From Lachnospiraceae bacterium (GTDB taxonomy: Bacteria > Bacillota > Clostridia > Lachnospirales > Lachnospiraceae), in NCBI GenBank assembly GCA_022792885.1, contig JAAWBX010000029.1, positions 1-63,807 of the forward strand: a stretch of 63,807 bases of DNA. Direction: 5' to 3'. The notes under the pieces were generated by a model, which worked only from the letters and a program-made list of their open reading frames with translations, made no database searches and was not told the origin of the DNA. Of this stretch, positions 44,465-52,981 are shown one piece after another. Each line of letters opens with the position of its first letter. Position 1 is the first letter of the stretch. The translations under genes were made by a program, and so were the position numbers.

Positions 44465-44924
44465 CCGACGCCTCCCCGCTTTTTACATGAAACAGGGTCC
44501 TCCCCGCATCCGTAGTCACCGCAAAAAGCCCGCCCGAACATGCCTCAACCGAAAAGACTTCCGTCTCCCCGATCACCTGGGCCCCCGCAGGATTCAGGGG
44601 AGCGTCCGTCTTCCCGTAATCCTCCAGAAGCCGGTTCCCGTCCCGGTAAATCCGGACCGCATAACCGGAAGAGCCGTCCGCGATCACCAGCACCGGGCCT
44701 TCGTCCGTCTCAGAAACCGCGACGGCGCCCGCCGTATCATTGCCTTTCACACAAACGGACAGATAAGACAAAAGCGCCCGCGCCCGGCCGTTTTGTTCCT
44801 GGCCGGCCGCGATACTCCGGTATGTCCTGGCCCCGAACACAACCAACAGGAAAAAACCGGCCAGGAAAAGACCGGCTATCCCCAGCCTGTAAAAAAACAC
44901 CGCCGAACGGCCGTCTGATCTCAT
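44457..44924 (-). CDS. DUF4860-like membrane protein
   Basis: A 155-residue protein with one helix near the N-terminus (RLGIAGLFLAGFFLLVVFGA) followed by YRSIAAGQEQNGRARALLSYL and a beta-rich domain. This matches the pattern I know as DUF4860, found beside pilus genes in Firmicutes. The ATG at 44924 has AGGAGG eight bases away. Probable minor pilin-like component; no processing site seen. Confidence 0.75.
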   Translation of the reverse strand: MRSDGRSAVFFYRLGIAGLFLAGFFLLVVFGARTYRSIAAGQEQNGRARALLSYLSVCVKGNDTAGAVAVSETDEGPVLVIADGSSGYAVRIYRDGNRLLEDYGKTDAPLNPAGAQVIGETEVFSVEACSGGLFAVTTDAGRTLFHVKSGEASDE

Positions 44925-44964
44925 GACCCGCACCTCCTCCCGGAACAGCCATACGGCTGTAAAT

Positions 44965-45282
44965 TCAGCGTTTCCCCGTCACCTGCACATTCGGCGGCAA
45001 ATTCGAAGCAAACGCATTATAAATCACATAATAATCCTCTGTATTAACCTGAAGGCCGTAATTCTCTTCCAAATAGGACAGCGCGGGCGGATACATCCCT
45101 TCCACCACATAACACTGAAGAGCCCGGCTCTCGATGGCCGCTTTCAGCGCCGCCGCGCTCTCCGCTTCCAGCTCCGGACCGGATACGCAAATCGCCCGGC
45201 TCCCGAAAATGACGGCCGTCAGAACCGCCGCCGCCATCCCAATCCAGAAAGGCCAGCGCTTTTTCTTTTTATCGCTATACAT
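44965..45282 (-). CDS. Pseudopilin-like small membrane protein
   Basis: A 105-residue protein: basic start, one helix (WPFWIGMAAAVLTAVIFGS), then AALKAAIESRALQCYVVEGMYPPALSYLEENYGL. The latter resembles the ...YxxxxGxYPxxLxxL segment after the helix of type II/IV (pseudo)pilins. A prepilin peptidase motif is missing. Ribosome binding site GGGGGA is weak. Confidence 0.7.
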   Translation of the reverse strand: MYSDKKKKRWPFWIGMAAAVLTAVIFGSRAICVSGPELEAESAAALKAAIESRALQCYVVEGMYPPALSYLEENYGLQVNTEDYYVIYNAFASNLPPNVQVTGKR

Positions 45283-45293
45283 GGCGTCCCCCT

Positions 45294-46337
45294 TCAGCCG
45301 ATGGCATTCATCATACCGATCAGCGGCAGCATCACGCTGAGCAGAGATAATCCCACGGTCAGCATCAAAATTCCGGACAGCGCGGGATCCACGATCCCGA
45401 CCAACCGGTCCACCTTCCCAAAACAGGATTCCTCCAGAAGATCCTTCAGTCTTCCCAGCACCGATTCCAGGCTTCCACTACGTTCTCCCGCCAGGAGCAT
45501 CCGCCCGTAAACCGGTTCGAACAGTTCCTCCTCATAAGCGGCCTGGGCGAAGCTGTGCCCCTCCTCCATCCGGCCCACGCAGCGGCCGAGTTTCTCCTCC
45601 AAAGGCTTATAAGAAACCATCTTCCGGCTCTCCCCCACCGCGATATCCTGCATCTCGCCGCTGGCCAGGTAAGCGGACAGGGCCGACGTAAAACGGAACA
45701 TTCCCATTCCCGAAAGAATGGACGCGCACAGCGGAATCTTTCCCAGAACGCCTTCCACCCGCCGCCGGCTTTTCCCGTTCCAGAAAATCATTCCCAGAAG
45801 CAGCGCCGCCGCCAGAAAAAGCATGACCGCCAGCGCCGCCCAGCAAAGGCCGTAAGCCCATCGAACATATCCGTAAGCCGAAGCCGTCAGGCTCCCGGTC
45901 AGACTGTTGTAAACATCCGTAAACGCGGGGAGAACCATCGTCAGCATGGCCGCCAGGACCGCGATCACCAGCACCAGCATGGCGGCCGGATATATCACCG
46001 CATTCCTCAGTTTCTCCGCCAGAATCTTCTGATCCGCGTAATAATCCGCAAGCCCGAACAGGATCTCCTCCAAACGTCCGGCGCTCTCCCCGGCCGAAAC
46101 CATCCGGATCGCGTACTCCGGAAAACATTCCGCCTCCGCCATCGCGTCGGACAGGCTCTTACCCTGCTCCGTCCCCGCCTTCACAATCAAAAGCCCCTGC
46201 TCCAAAAGCCCGCCTTTTTCTCTGCCCTGGCAAAGCAGCGCAACGGCTTCATCCGTCTGAATCCCGGACTGCAGCATTCTGGCCATACTCTCGCAGAACG
46301 CGCTGACGCCAAGACTGTCCAGTTTTTTCCGTCCCAT
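45294..46337 (-). CDS. pilC: PilC/GspF-type inner membrane assembly platform protein
   Basis: A 347-residue type II secretion F-family protein with two repeats of the F domain: the first (about 10-120; SMARMLQSGIQTDEAVALL, AGESAGRLEEIL), then helices near 125-150 and 170-195, the second (about 215-330; AGERSGSLESVLGRL) and a C-terminal helix. The platform anchors the pilus and the ATPase. Slightly short for PilC at the N-terminus. Start at 46337 behind GGAGGAGAGGT. Confidence 0.93.
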   Translation of the reverse strand: MGRKKLDSLGVSAFCESMARMLQSGIQTDEAVALLCQGREKGGLLEQGLLIVKAGTEQGKSLSDAMAEAECFPEYAIRMVSAGESAGRLEEILFGLADYYADQKILAEKLRNAVIYPAAMLVLVIAVLAAMLTMVLPAFTDVYNSLTGSLTASAYGYVRWAYGLCWAALAVMLFLAAALLLGMIFWNGKSRRRVEGVLGKIPLCASILSGMGMFRFTSALSAYLASGEMQDIAVGESRKMVSYKPLEEKLGRCVGRMEEGHSFAQAAYEEELFEPVYGRMLLAGERSGSLESVLGRLKDLLEESCFGKVDRLVGIVDPALSGILMLTVGLSLLSVMLPLIGMMNAIG

Positions 46338-46360
46338 ACCTCTCCTCCTACCGCATACGA

Positions 46361-47368
46361 TCAATAAACATACACATCGGCATAATTCGTGCCGTCCCCG
46401 ACAAAGGAGTTTCCCGCGCCGCCCGCCGAAAACGTCAGATCCAGCCGGTTCCAGCTCCCCGCCTTCACTTCATACTCCACGCTGATCCAGCCGGTCTGTT
46501 CCGTGTAAAACATATTCCAGGCGTGATAGATGTCGTCCGGCGACACATAACCGAAAATCACCTTGGTCGGGATCCCCTGGCTCCTTAGCATAGCCGCCGC
46601 CAGGGACGCGTAATCAAAACAGATGCCCTTCCCCGACGCCAACGTCTCGTCGGGAACCGGCAGATAGCCGGACTGAACGCTCTGCGCCTTCTCTTTATCA
46701 TAAACCACCGTACTGCAGATATAATCGAACACCGCCGCCACAACTCCCGGCGCGTCCTCCGCACTCTCCGCCAGTTCCGCCGCCTTCCGGACACACGCCG
46801 AATCTTCCCCGTAAGAGACATATTCGCTGGGGCGCAGGAAAGGCTGATACTCATCCTCAAGCAGGACTTCGCTGTCCGCCGTATAAATCACGGCGTAACG
46901 GGTATCCACCGTATTCTCCATAACCTGAAACGTATAAACACCGTCCCCGCTCTGAACGGGGAAAATCGCCGCCGCGCCGTCCGAAGGCAGATCGTATGTA
47001 TAAACGATCTCCCCTTTGATCACCTGAAACTTCAGCCGCACATCCGACCGGGCCGAAACCGCCACATAGCCCAGATTCACCGCCGACAGATCCAGCCGCA
47101 CCCTGTCGTCCCCCTGAGCCTGTTCTTCATGAAACGAAGCCCCCGCAAATTCCGGCGCCTGATAAGGTACAAAATCCGCCGGTTTTTCGGCGTCCGCCGT
47201 CGAAGAAGAAGGATTGCCCGGCTGGCCCGATATAGCCGAAGATTCCTTGCCCGGCCGGTCGGTTCCCCCCTCCGTCCGTCTCTCAGCCGCCAGTCCGCTG
47301 CACCCGAAAAGGGACAGCGCCAGAATCAGCCCCAGACATCGCAGACACAGATTTACCTTTTCCCGCAC
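46361..47368 (-). CDS. Transglutaminase-like lipoprotein
   Basis: A secreted lipoprotein of about 335 residues. Signal with lipobox SLFGC, a Ser/Pro-rich tether, a beta domain and a C-terminal transglutaminase-core domain. Catalytic residues: Cys in GKGICFDYASLAAAMLRS, His in IYHAWNMFY and probable Asp in LDLTF; such domains are proteases or amidases in many bacteria. The best-supported start is GTG at 47368, behind AGGAGG though very close; a TTG or other start cannot be ruled out. It heads the pilus-like cluster. Confidence 0.85.
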   Translation of the reverse strand: MREKVNLCLRCLGLILALSLFGCSGLAAERRTEGGTDRPGKESSAISGQPGNPSSSTADAEKPADFVPYQAPEFAGASFHEEQAQGDDRVRLDLSAVNLGYVAVSARSDVRLKFQVIKGEIVYTYDLPSDGAAAIFPVQSGDGVYTFQVMENTVDTRYAVIYTADSEVLLEDEYQPFLRPSEYVSYGEDSACVRKAAELAESAEDAPGVVAAVFDYICSTVVYDKEKAQSVQSGYLPVPDETLASGKGICFDYASLAAAMLRSQGIPTKVIFGYVSPDDIYHAWNMFYTEQTGWISVEYEVKAGSWNRLDLTFSAGGAGNSFVGDGTNYADVYVY

Positions 47369-47447
47369 AGCCTCCTCACCGTCCCTTCCATACAGCCGCC
47401 GATTCTCCCCGGTCTTACGCCCGCACGATCGTTTAAAAATTTTTACC

Positions 47448-47476
47448 AGTATATCATATTCTTTTCCAAAATACAA
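47448..47476 (-). promoter_or_regulatory. Promoter of the transglutaminase/pilus-like operon
   Basis: On the minus strand TTGTAT, 17 bases, TATACT. Confidence 0.55.
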
Positions 47477-47563
47477 CAAACGCTTCGCACCTCAAAAAAC
47501 ACAAAAAAGATTTTTCGGATTTATCTTGCCAAATCCGCTTTCATCGTTTATAATCGAAAAAAC

Positions 47564-47636
47564 GGAGACATAGCTCAGCTGGGAGAGCATTTGCTTGACG
47601 TGTAAAGGGTCGCAGGTTCGAGTCCTGTTGTCTCCA
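47564..47636 (+). tRNA. tRNA-Val (GAC)
   Basis: Acceptor GGAGACA/TGTCTCC, anticodon loop TTGACGT, T-loop GGTTCGAGTCC. Lies alone; followed at once by a terminator. Confidence 0.93.
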
Positions 47637-47637
47637 T

Positions 47638-47675
47638 CAAAAAACCAGTAAACGCCGGGTTTACTGGTTTTTTTG
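47638..47675 (+). terminator. Terminator of tRNA-Val
   Basis: AAAACCAGTAAAC/GTTTACTGGTTTT stem and T-run. Confidence 0.9.
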
Positions 47676-47746
47676 CGTCCTGCCCCCGGCACCCATACAC
47701 CGCCCCTTTCATATCTTTAAAGTAAAAACGGGAACTGCAAGAAACC

Positions 47747-48319
47747 ATGAACCGTCAAAGCGAATTCAGCCATGTCACAAAAAATTACCTGTGCTACTTC
47801 TACGAAATCCTCGAAGACATGATCACCAAAATGACCGACACCCCTCTGAACGAAAGCGTCTCGCACAATTTCATCGTGCAGATGATTCCCCACCACGAAG
47901 CCGCCGTTCAGATGTCCCGCAACCTTTTGCAATACACCACGTTCGTCCCTTTGCAAAATATTGCCGAACGCATCATCGAAGAACAGATGCTGGGAATCGA
48001 GGCCATGCGAAACCTCCTGCCCCATGCCGAAGCGCTCACAAACGCACCGGAAGACCTGTGCCTTTATGAAAGGAATTATGATTTCATCGCAAAAACCATG
48101 TTCCGTGAAATGCGATACGCCTGCTCTTCCAACGATATCAACGGAAATTTTATACGGGAAATGATCCCCCATCACGAAGGCGCCATCCGGATGTCGCAGA
48201 ACGCTCTCCGCTATCCGATCTGCCCCGGACTTATCCCGATTCTTGAGAATATCCTTCTCTCCCAGGAAAAGGGCATCCGCGAAATGCAGAGACTCCTGCG
48301 ATGCGCTTCCTGCCGATAA
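47747..48319 (+). CDS. Tandem DUF305 protein
   Basis: A 190-residue soluble, four-helix-bundle-type protein with two copies of the DUF305 signature: FIVQMIPHHEAAVQMSRNLL (about 43-62) and FIREMIPHHEGAIRMSQNAL (about 135-154). The His-His/Met-rich face suggests metal or heme contact, a role not settled for the family. No signal peptide, so it acts in the cytoplasm or on its edge. The last residues are Cys-rich (RCASCR). Confidence 0.85.
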   Translation: MNRQSEFSHVTKNYLCYFYEILEDMITKMTDTPLNESVSHNFIVQMIPHHEAAVQMSRNLLQYTTFVPLQNIAERIIEEQMLGIEAMRNLLPHAEALTNAPEDLCLYERNYDFIAKTMFREMRYACSSNDINGNFIREMIPHHEGAIRMSQNALRYPICPGLIPILENILLSQEKGIREMQRLLRCASCR

Positions 48320-48350
48320 ACGGATCTCCCGGAAAACTCATACCGCCTTT

Positions 48351-48384
48351 CAAAGAGCAGCCCCTTTGCGGCTGCTCTTTGGCC
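48351..48384 (+). terminator. Hairpin after the DUF305 gene
   Basis: CAAAGAGCAGCC/GGCTGCTCTTTG stem; T-run poor, so readthrough into the kinase gene is possible. Confidence 0.6.
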
Positions 48385-48469
48385 GTAAAAACCGGAAAGT
48401 ACATAATGACAGCGCGACGAGATTATGATAAAATTTACCTGTAAAGGCGTCGAGAGGGAGAATACGAGG

Positions 48470-50722
48470 ATGGAACCGATAAGAAATCACACTTTAACCG
48501 AATATATGCAGGCTTTGCTGGCCGGCTCCGACAAATCCGCGGCAAAATCCGAGGAAACAAAACAGGCAGACACGCCCGTCTGGCCGGGCGCCGCGCCGGA
48601 CCGGCAGAAGTTCACCGCCGTACATGATATCATCCGTTTTATGGATAAGATGCCGGGCGGATTCCTGATCTACCACGCGGACGGCGACGAGGAGATTATC
48701 TATGCCAACAAGGCTTTGCTCCGGATCTTCCGATGCGATACTCTGGAAGATTTCCGGGAACTGACCGGCAACTCCTTCCGGGGAATCGTACACCCGGAAG
48801 ATCTGGATTTCGTAGAACAGAGTATCCGGGAACAGGTCGCCCACAGTCAATACGATCTGGACTATGTCGAATACCGGATTATACGAAAAGACGGCGCCAT
48901 CCGCTGGATCGAAGACTACGGCCATTTCACCCATAACGAAACTGTGGGAGACATTTTCTATGTATTCCTGGGAGACGCCACGGAGAAAAAGAACCGTCAG
49001 ATGATGGAAAAGGTCGCGATCTTAAGAGAAAAAACGGAGAAAGAACGCAAACTGCAATACCTGATCGAAGAATACGACAAGGAACGCAAACTGATCAATC
49101 AGGAACATCTGCGCCGCCTGGAAGTGATCGAAGGGCTCAGCGTCAATTACGAATCCATCCTCTACGTCGATTTGGACGCCAACAAGATCCTGCCCTATCG
49201 CCTGAGTAACCGGACGGAGCACCAATTCGCCAACGATCAGAGGACCCGCGATTTCCTCTGGTATACTTCGGATTATATCAACACCTGGGTCCATCCGGAG
49301 GACCGCGAGACGTTCTCCCGCGCCACCCGTCCGGATTACATCCGCGAAAAATTATCGAACGTCAAGACCTACTATCTGAACTATCGAATTTTAAAAGGAA
49401 TAGAAACCCAGTACCTTCAGCTCCGCGTCGTAAACGTGGGGAATGGGGACCATATTTCCCAGATCGTTATGGGGTACCGGAGAGTGGACGAGGAGATCCT
49501 TCGGGAGATGGAACAAAAGCAGATGCTGGAAGAGGCCCTGAACAACGCCAGGCTGGCCAACATGGCCAAAAACACCTTCCTCTCCAACATGTCCCATGAC
49601 ATGCGAACTCCCCTGAACGCCATCTTCGGTTATACGGCCCTCGCAAAAAAACATCCGAATGACAACGACCGGATCCGCAATTATCTGGATAAGATCGACG
49701 CTTCCGGAAGACAGCTTCTGGACCTCATCGAAAAAGTCCTGGAGATATCCTGGATGGAATCCCATGACATCCATATCACGGAAACCGAATGCAACCTGCG
49801 CGATCTTCTGCAGGATGTACACCGGCTCCTGCTTCCTCAGGCCTCCGACAAAAATATTCTGTTTTCCGTCCAGTCAGCCGACATCCGGCACTGCGACGTG
49901 GCCTGCGATCAGGACAAAGTACGACAGCTTCTGCTCTATCTGATCAACAACGCCATAAAATACACGAAAGCCGGCGGCCGGATCGATATCATCGCCCGCG
50001 AAACCGAAAAACCGTCCGGCGATTACGCCGTCTATCAGTTTCAGGTCGCGGATTCCGGAATCGGAATCGGGCAGGATTTCCTGGCGCACGTTTTTGAACC
50101 CTTCGAACGGGAGAAAAACACGACCGCCAGCGGCATCTACGGAACCGGACTCGGGCTTACGATCGCCAAAAACATTGCCGAAATGATGGGAGGCGACATC
50201 ACGGTCAACAGCACCGTTGGCAAAGGCAGCACATTCACCGCCACCCTGCGCCTGCGCGTACGGAAGCACCCTTCCTCCGTTTCCATAAACGGCGAGCAGG
50301 CCCTGAACGGCCTGACGTCGAAAAAAATTCTGCTGGTGGAAGACAATGAAATCAACCTGGAAATCGAAACGGCGATCCTGGAGGGCCTCGGCTTTCTCAT
50401 CGAGCCGGCGATCGACGGAAGCATTGCCGTCGAAAAAATAAAAAACTCCGCGCCGGGCGAATACGCGCTGATTCTCATGGATATTCAGATGCCGGTTATG
50501 GACGGACGGCAGGCGACCCGGCTCATCCGTCGGCTCAAAGATCCCGCTCTGGCGCGGATACCGATCATCGCCCTGTCCGCCAACGCCTTCGAAAGCGATA
50601 AGCGCCTGTCCATCGAGAGCGGTATGAACGCCCATCTGACAAAGCCGATCGACGTTCCGCTTCTGCTGGAAACAATCGCAAAAACAATCCGGACACCGGA
50701 TCCGGTGAACCAAACCACATAA
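48470..50722 (+). CDS. Soluble PAS hybrid histidine kinase with receiver domain
   Basis: A cytoplasmic kinase of 750 residues without membrane helix. An N-terminal PAS/PAC region (about 60-180; GGFLIYHADGDEEIIYANKALLRIF), a second sensory region with coiled coil, HisKA with NMSHDMRTPLNAIFGYT, HATPase (NNAIKYTKAGGRID, DSGIGIGQDFL, GTGLGLTIAKNI) and a C-terminal receiver (VEDNEIN, phospho-Asp in LILMDIQMPVMDGR). The ATG at 48470 follows AGGGAG by nine bases, and GAGG immediately. An earlier in-frame ATG at 48425 has no binding site. No regulator gene is near, so its output is unknown. Confidence 0.9.
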   Translation: MEPIRNHTLTEYMQALLAGSDKSAAKSEETKQADTPVWPGAAPDRQKFTAVHDIIRFMDKMPGGFLIYHADGDEEIIYANKALLRIFRCDTLEDFRELTGNSFRGIVHPEDLDFVEQSIREQVAHSQYDLDYVEYRIIRKDGAIRWIEDYGHFTHNETVGDIFYVFLGDATEKKNRQMMEKVAILREKTEKERKLQYLIEEYDKERKLINQEHLRRLEVIEGLSVNYESILYVDLDANKILPYRLSNRTEHQFANDQRTRDFLWYTSDYINTWVHPEDRETFSRATRPDYIREKLSNVKTYYLNYRILKGIETQYLQLRVVNVGNGDHISQIVMGYRRVDEEILREMEQKQMLEEALNNARLANMAKNTFLSNMSHDMRTPLNAIFGYTALAKKHPNDNDRIRNYLDKIDASGRQLLDLIEKVLEISWMESHDIHITETECNLRDLLQDVHRLLLPQASDKNILFSVQSADIRHCDVACDQDKVRQLLLYLINNAIKYTKAGGRIDIIARETEKPSGDYAVYQFQVADSGIGIGQDFLAHVFEPFEREKNTTASGIYGTGLGLTIAKNIAEMMGGDITVNSTVGKGSTFTATLRLRVRKHPSSVSINGEQALNGLTSKKILLVEDNEINLEIETAILEGLGFLIEPAIDGSIAVEKIKNSAPGEYALILMDIQMPVMDGRQATRLIRRLKDPALARIPIIALSANAFESDKRLSIESGMNAHLTKPIDVPLLLETIAKTIRTPDPVNQTT

Positions 50723-50732
50723 TTCGTCAGAC

Positions 50733-50787
50733 AAAGGGCTGCCGCCCGGCTAAAAACATTCAGCCGACACGACAGCCCTTAAAAAAT
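50733..50787 (+). terminator. Terminator of the hybrid kinase gene
   Basis: AAGGGCTG/CAGCCCTT outer stem with nested CGGCT/AGCCG. Confidence 0.65.
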
Positions 50788-50819
50788 GCCGGATCCGCCT
50801 GCCTTGCCGGATCCGGCAT
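50786..50819 (-). terminator. Terminator of the 67-residue protein gene
   Basis: ATGCCGGATCC/GGATCCGGCAT stem of 11 bp, followed on the minus strand by TTTTTTAAGG. Confidence 0.85.
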
Positions 50820-50844
50820 CCCCGCCCCTCGAAACGCTACCGGA

Positions 50845-51048
50845 TCACCTCCACCAGGACAGCACCACCTTACATACCCACAAGCTGTCCTCCGGCGTAC
50901 ACTTCTCCTCAATGTCCGTCCGGTACTCCATAATCTCGGATTTTGTGAGACGATTGCTCCGAATAATCGTATTGACCATGTTCACCGCGCTTTCAACGGC
51001 ATCATCTTTCTTATCCTTCTCACGAATAATAATCTCCGTATTGACCAT
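50845..51048 (-). CDS. Small acidic/basic protein of unknown function
   Basis: A 67-residue soluble protein, charged throughout (DKKDDAVESAVNMVNTIIRSNRLTKSE) with a Trp-rich tail (LWVCKVVLSWWR). Terminator downstream, TATAAT upstream (51083-51088) and GGGGGTG ribosome binding site before the ATG at 51048 support it as a gene. Family not recognised. Confidence 0.6.
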   Translation of the reverse strand: MVNTEIIIREKDKKDDAVESAVNMVNTIIRSNRLTKSEIMEYRTDIEEKCTPEDSLWVCKVVLSWWR

Positions 51049-51154
51049 AACCACACCCCCCGTCGTCTTATTCTGTTATACTATTATACTACAGATCCCG
51101 GAAACAGAAAAGAGAAACTATCGTTTTCGACTAATATTCCGCTTTTTTACAATG

Positions 51155-51194
51155 CAAAAAGCCTGTCCCCGGAAATCGCTTCTGGAAACAGGCT
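51155..51194 (-). terminator. Terminator after the six-tRNA array
   Basis: AGCCTGT/ACAGGCT stem and TTTTT on the minus strand. Confidence 0.8.
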
Positions 51195-51199
51195 CTGCC

Positions 51200-51272
51200 T
51201 GAGCCACTGGGGACTCGAACCCCAGACAACTTGATTAAAAGTCAAGTGCTCTACCACCTGAGCTAGTGGCCC
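51200..51272 (-). tRNA. tRNA-Lys (UUU)
   Basis: Acceptor GGGCCAC/GTGGCTC, anticodon loop CTTTTAA. Confidence 0.95.
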
Positions 51273-51276
51273 GTAA

Positions 51277-51348
51277 CTGGGCTAGTTGGATTCGAACCAA
51301 CGAATGCAGGAGTCAAAGTCCTGTGCCTTACCGCTTGGCGATAGCCCA
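51277..51348 (-). tRNA. tRNA-Gln (UUG)
   Basis: Acceptor TGGGCTA/TAGCCCA, anticodon loop CTTTGAC. Confidence 0.95.
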
Positions 51349-51370
51349 ATAACAATATATCTGTTATGAG

Positions 51371-51445
51371 GGTGGGTAGTGGGGCTCGAACCCACGACCT
51401 TCAGAACCACAATCTGACGCGCTGACCAACTGTGCTACACCCACC
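51371..51445 (-). tRNA. tRNA-His (GUG)
   Basis: Acceptor GTGGGTG with extra 5' G (G-1) opposite C73; anticodon loop TTGTGGT. Confidence 0.95.
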
Positions 51446-51523
51446 ATATTACGGTAAATCTTCCCAAAAAGGCTATCTCGAACTTTGACCGCTGTATGCC
51501 CGATAACGACTCGCCGTTATCAA

Positions 51524-51597
51524 CGTACCTGGAGGGATTCGAACCCGCGACACACGGCTTAGAAGGCCGTTGCTCTATCCTGCTGAGCTACAGGTAC
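51524..51597 (-). tRNA. tRNA-Arg (UCU)
   Basis: Acceptor GTACCTG/CAGGTAC, anticodon loop CTTCTAA. Separated from tRNA-His by a 78-base spacer with a small GATAACG/CGTTATC hairpin. Confidence 0.95.
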
Positions 51598-51603
51598 TAA
51601 AAG

Positions 51604-51674
51604 AGCGGGTGATGGGAATCGAACCCACGTATCTAGCTTGGAAGGCTAGTGTTCTACCATTGAACTACACCCGC
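51604..51674 (-). tRNA. tRNA-Gly (UCC)
   Basis: Acceptor GCGGGTG/CACCCGC, anticodon loop CTTCCAA. Confidence 0.95.
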
Positions 51675-51686
51675 GCAGATTACGGA

Positions 51687-51761
51687 TCGGGGTGACAGGA
51701 TTCGAACCTGCGACCCCCTGGTCCCAAACCAGGTGCTCTAGCCAAACTGAGCCACACCCCG
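51687..51761 (-). tRNA. tRNA-Pro (UGG)
   Basis: Acceptor CGGGGTG/CACCCCG, anticodon loop TTTGGGA. First gene of the array as transcribed. Confidence 0.95.
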
Positions 51762-51857
51762 ACTTTGGAAACTCGCAAATCGACGCAAGCAATATTATAT
51801 CCCAACCTTGCGGGAATGTCAATCTTTTTTTGTAAAAAAGTTGTCCGAAAAATCGGC

Positions 51858-52337
51858 CTATAAATAATTCACCGTATAATGAACCTGCCGCCCCTCGTCG
51901 ATCTCCATCAGGATAAACGACGACTTCCGATTCTCCTGCCTCGGATACCCCAGGCTCCCGGGATTCACCAATGTCACGCCGTCCTCCCTCCTCACCTCCG
52001 GACGGTGCGTATGGCCGTACATCGCAATGTCGCAATTCCTGGCGATCGCCTCATCCTTTAAAAGGGCCGTCGTCATGGAAACCCGGTAGTAATGGCCGTG
52101 GGTCAGAAAAATCCGATGTCCCGCCATTTCCAGCTCCCGCTCTTTCGGCAAATCGGAAAAAAAATCATTGTTGCCGCACACAAGATATGTCGGGCAGGAC
52201 ACCCGGGAACGGATGTATTCCTCCTGCCCCTCAATATCCCCTAAGTGTATCAATGCGTCGATCTCTCCCACCTGTTTCAACACATCATTCAAATAAAGAA
52301 TCTGCCGGTGTGTATCACTGACGACCAGTATCTTCAT
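51858..52337 (-). CDS. YfcE/MJ0936-type metallophosphoesterase
   Basis: A 159-residue calcineurin-like phosphodiesterase. Metal motifs: VVSDTHRQ (D-x-H), HLGDIEG (GD), VCGNNDF (GNND), LTHGHYY (GH) and MYGHTHRPEV (GHTH). Members hydrolyse phosphodiesters of unknown natural identity. Start at 52337 behind GGAGAGAAGGCTC, inside the 3' end of rdgB (23-base overlap), so translation is coupled. Confidence 0.93.
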   Translation of the reverse strand: MKILVVSDTHRQILYLNDVLKQVGEIDALIHLGDIEGQEEYIRSRVSCPTYLVCGNNDFFSDLPKERELEMAGHRIFLTHGHYYRVSMTTALLKDEAIARNCDIAMYGHTHRPEVRREDGVTLVNPGSLGYPRQENRKSSFILMEIDEGRQVHYTVNYL

Positions 52338-52941
52338 GAGCCTTCTCTCCATAGCATAGTATTTCTTTCTTCACCGCCTCCAGCGCCTTCCCGCGGTGAC
52401 TGATCCGATTCTTCAGTTCCGGATCCACCTGAGCCGCCGTTTTCCCGTATTCCGGGAGATAAAAGATCGGATCGTAACCAAACCCGCCCGCGCCCGCGCT
52501 TGCCCTGGCGATCTCTCCCGCCAGTTCCCCCCGCACAACGCTCAGCTTCCCGTCCGGAAAAGAAACCGCGATCGCGCAGACATATTTTGCCCGGCGCTCC
52601 TCCCCCTCAGCCGCGTCCAGCAAGCGGATAATATTCGCGTTTTTCACTTCATAAGGCGTATCGTGTCCCATATAACGGGCGGAATGCACGCCAGGTTCTC
52701 CGTTTAAATAATCGATCTCCAGCCCGCTGTCATCCGCCAGAATAACCGCATCGGTATAAGGCCGGATCGCTCTGACCTTAATCTCCGCGTTTTCTTCGAA
52801 CGTTTTCCCGTTCTCCTCGATCTCCACATCCAGCCCCGCCTCCTTCAAAGACAGCACCGGCATCCCAAGATCCGCCAAAATCATGCGAATTTCCCGCATC
52901 TTTCCTTCGTTCGCCGTCGCAAATACAATCTTTTTCTCCAT
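52315..52941 (-). CDS. rdgB: Non-canonical purine NTP pyrophosphatase (RdgB/HAM1)
   Basis: It hydrolyses dITP, ITP and XTP to the monophosphates, keeping deaminated purines out of nucleic acid. The 208-residue protein starts IVFATANEGKMREI, contains ADDSGLEIDYLNGEPG and FGYDPIFYLPEYGKTAAQ and ends with the usual SHRGKAL. GGAGAGGAC precedes the ATG. Operon with the methyltransferase upstream and the phosphoesterase downstream. Confidence 0.95.
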   Translation of the reverse strand: MEKKIVFATANEGKMREIRMILADLGMPVLSLKEAGLDVEIEENGKTFEENAEIKVRAIRPYTDAVILADDSGLEIDYLNGEPGVHSARYMGHDTPYEVKNANIIRLLDAAEGEERRAKYVCAIAVSFPDGKLSVVRGELAGEIARASAGAGGFGYDPIFYLPEYGKTAAQVDPELKNRISHRGKALEAVKKEILCYGEKAHEDTGRQ

Positions 52942-52981
52942 GTCCTCTCCGCTTTCCTTCGTGATTCGGGCTTCCGGCCGC

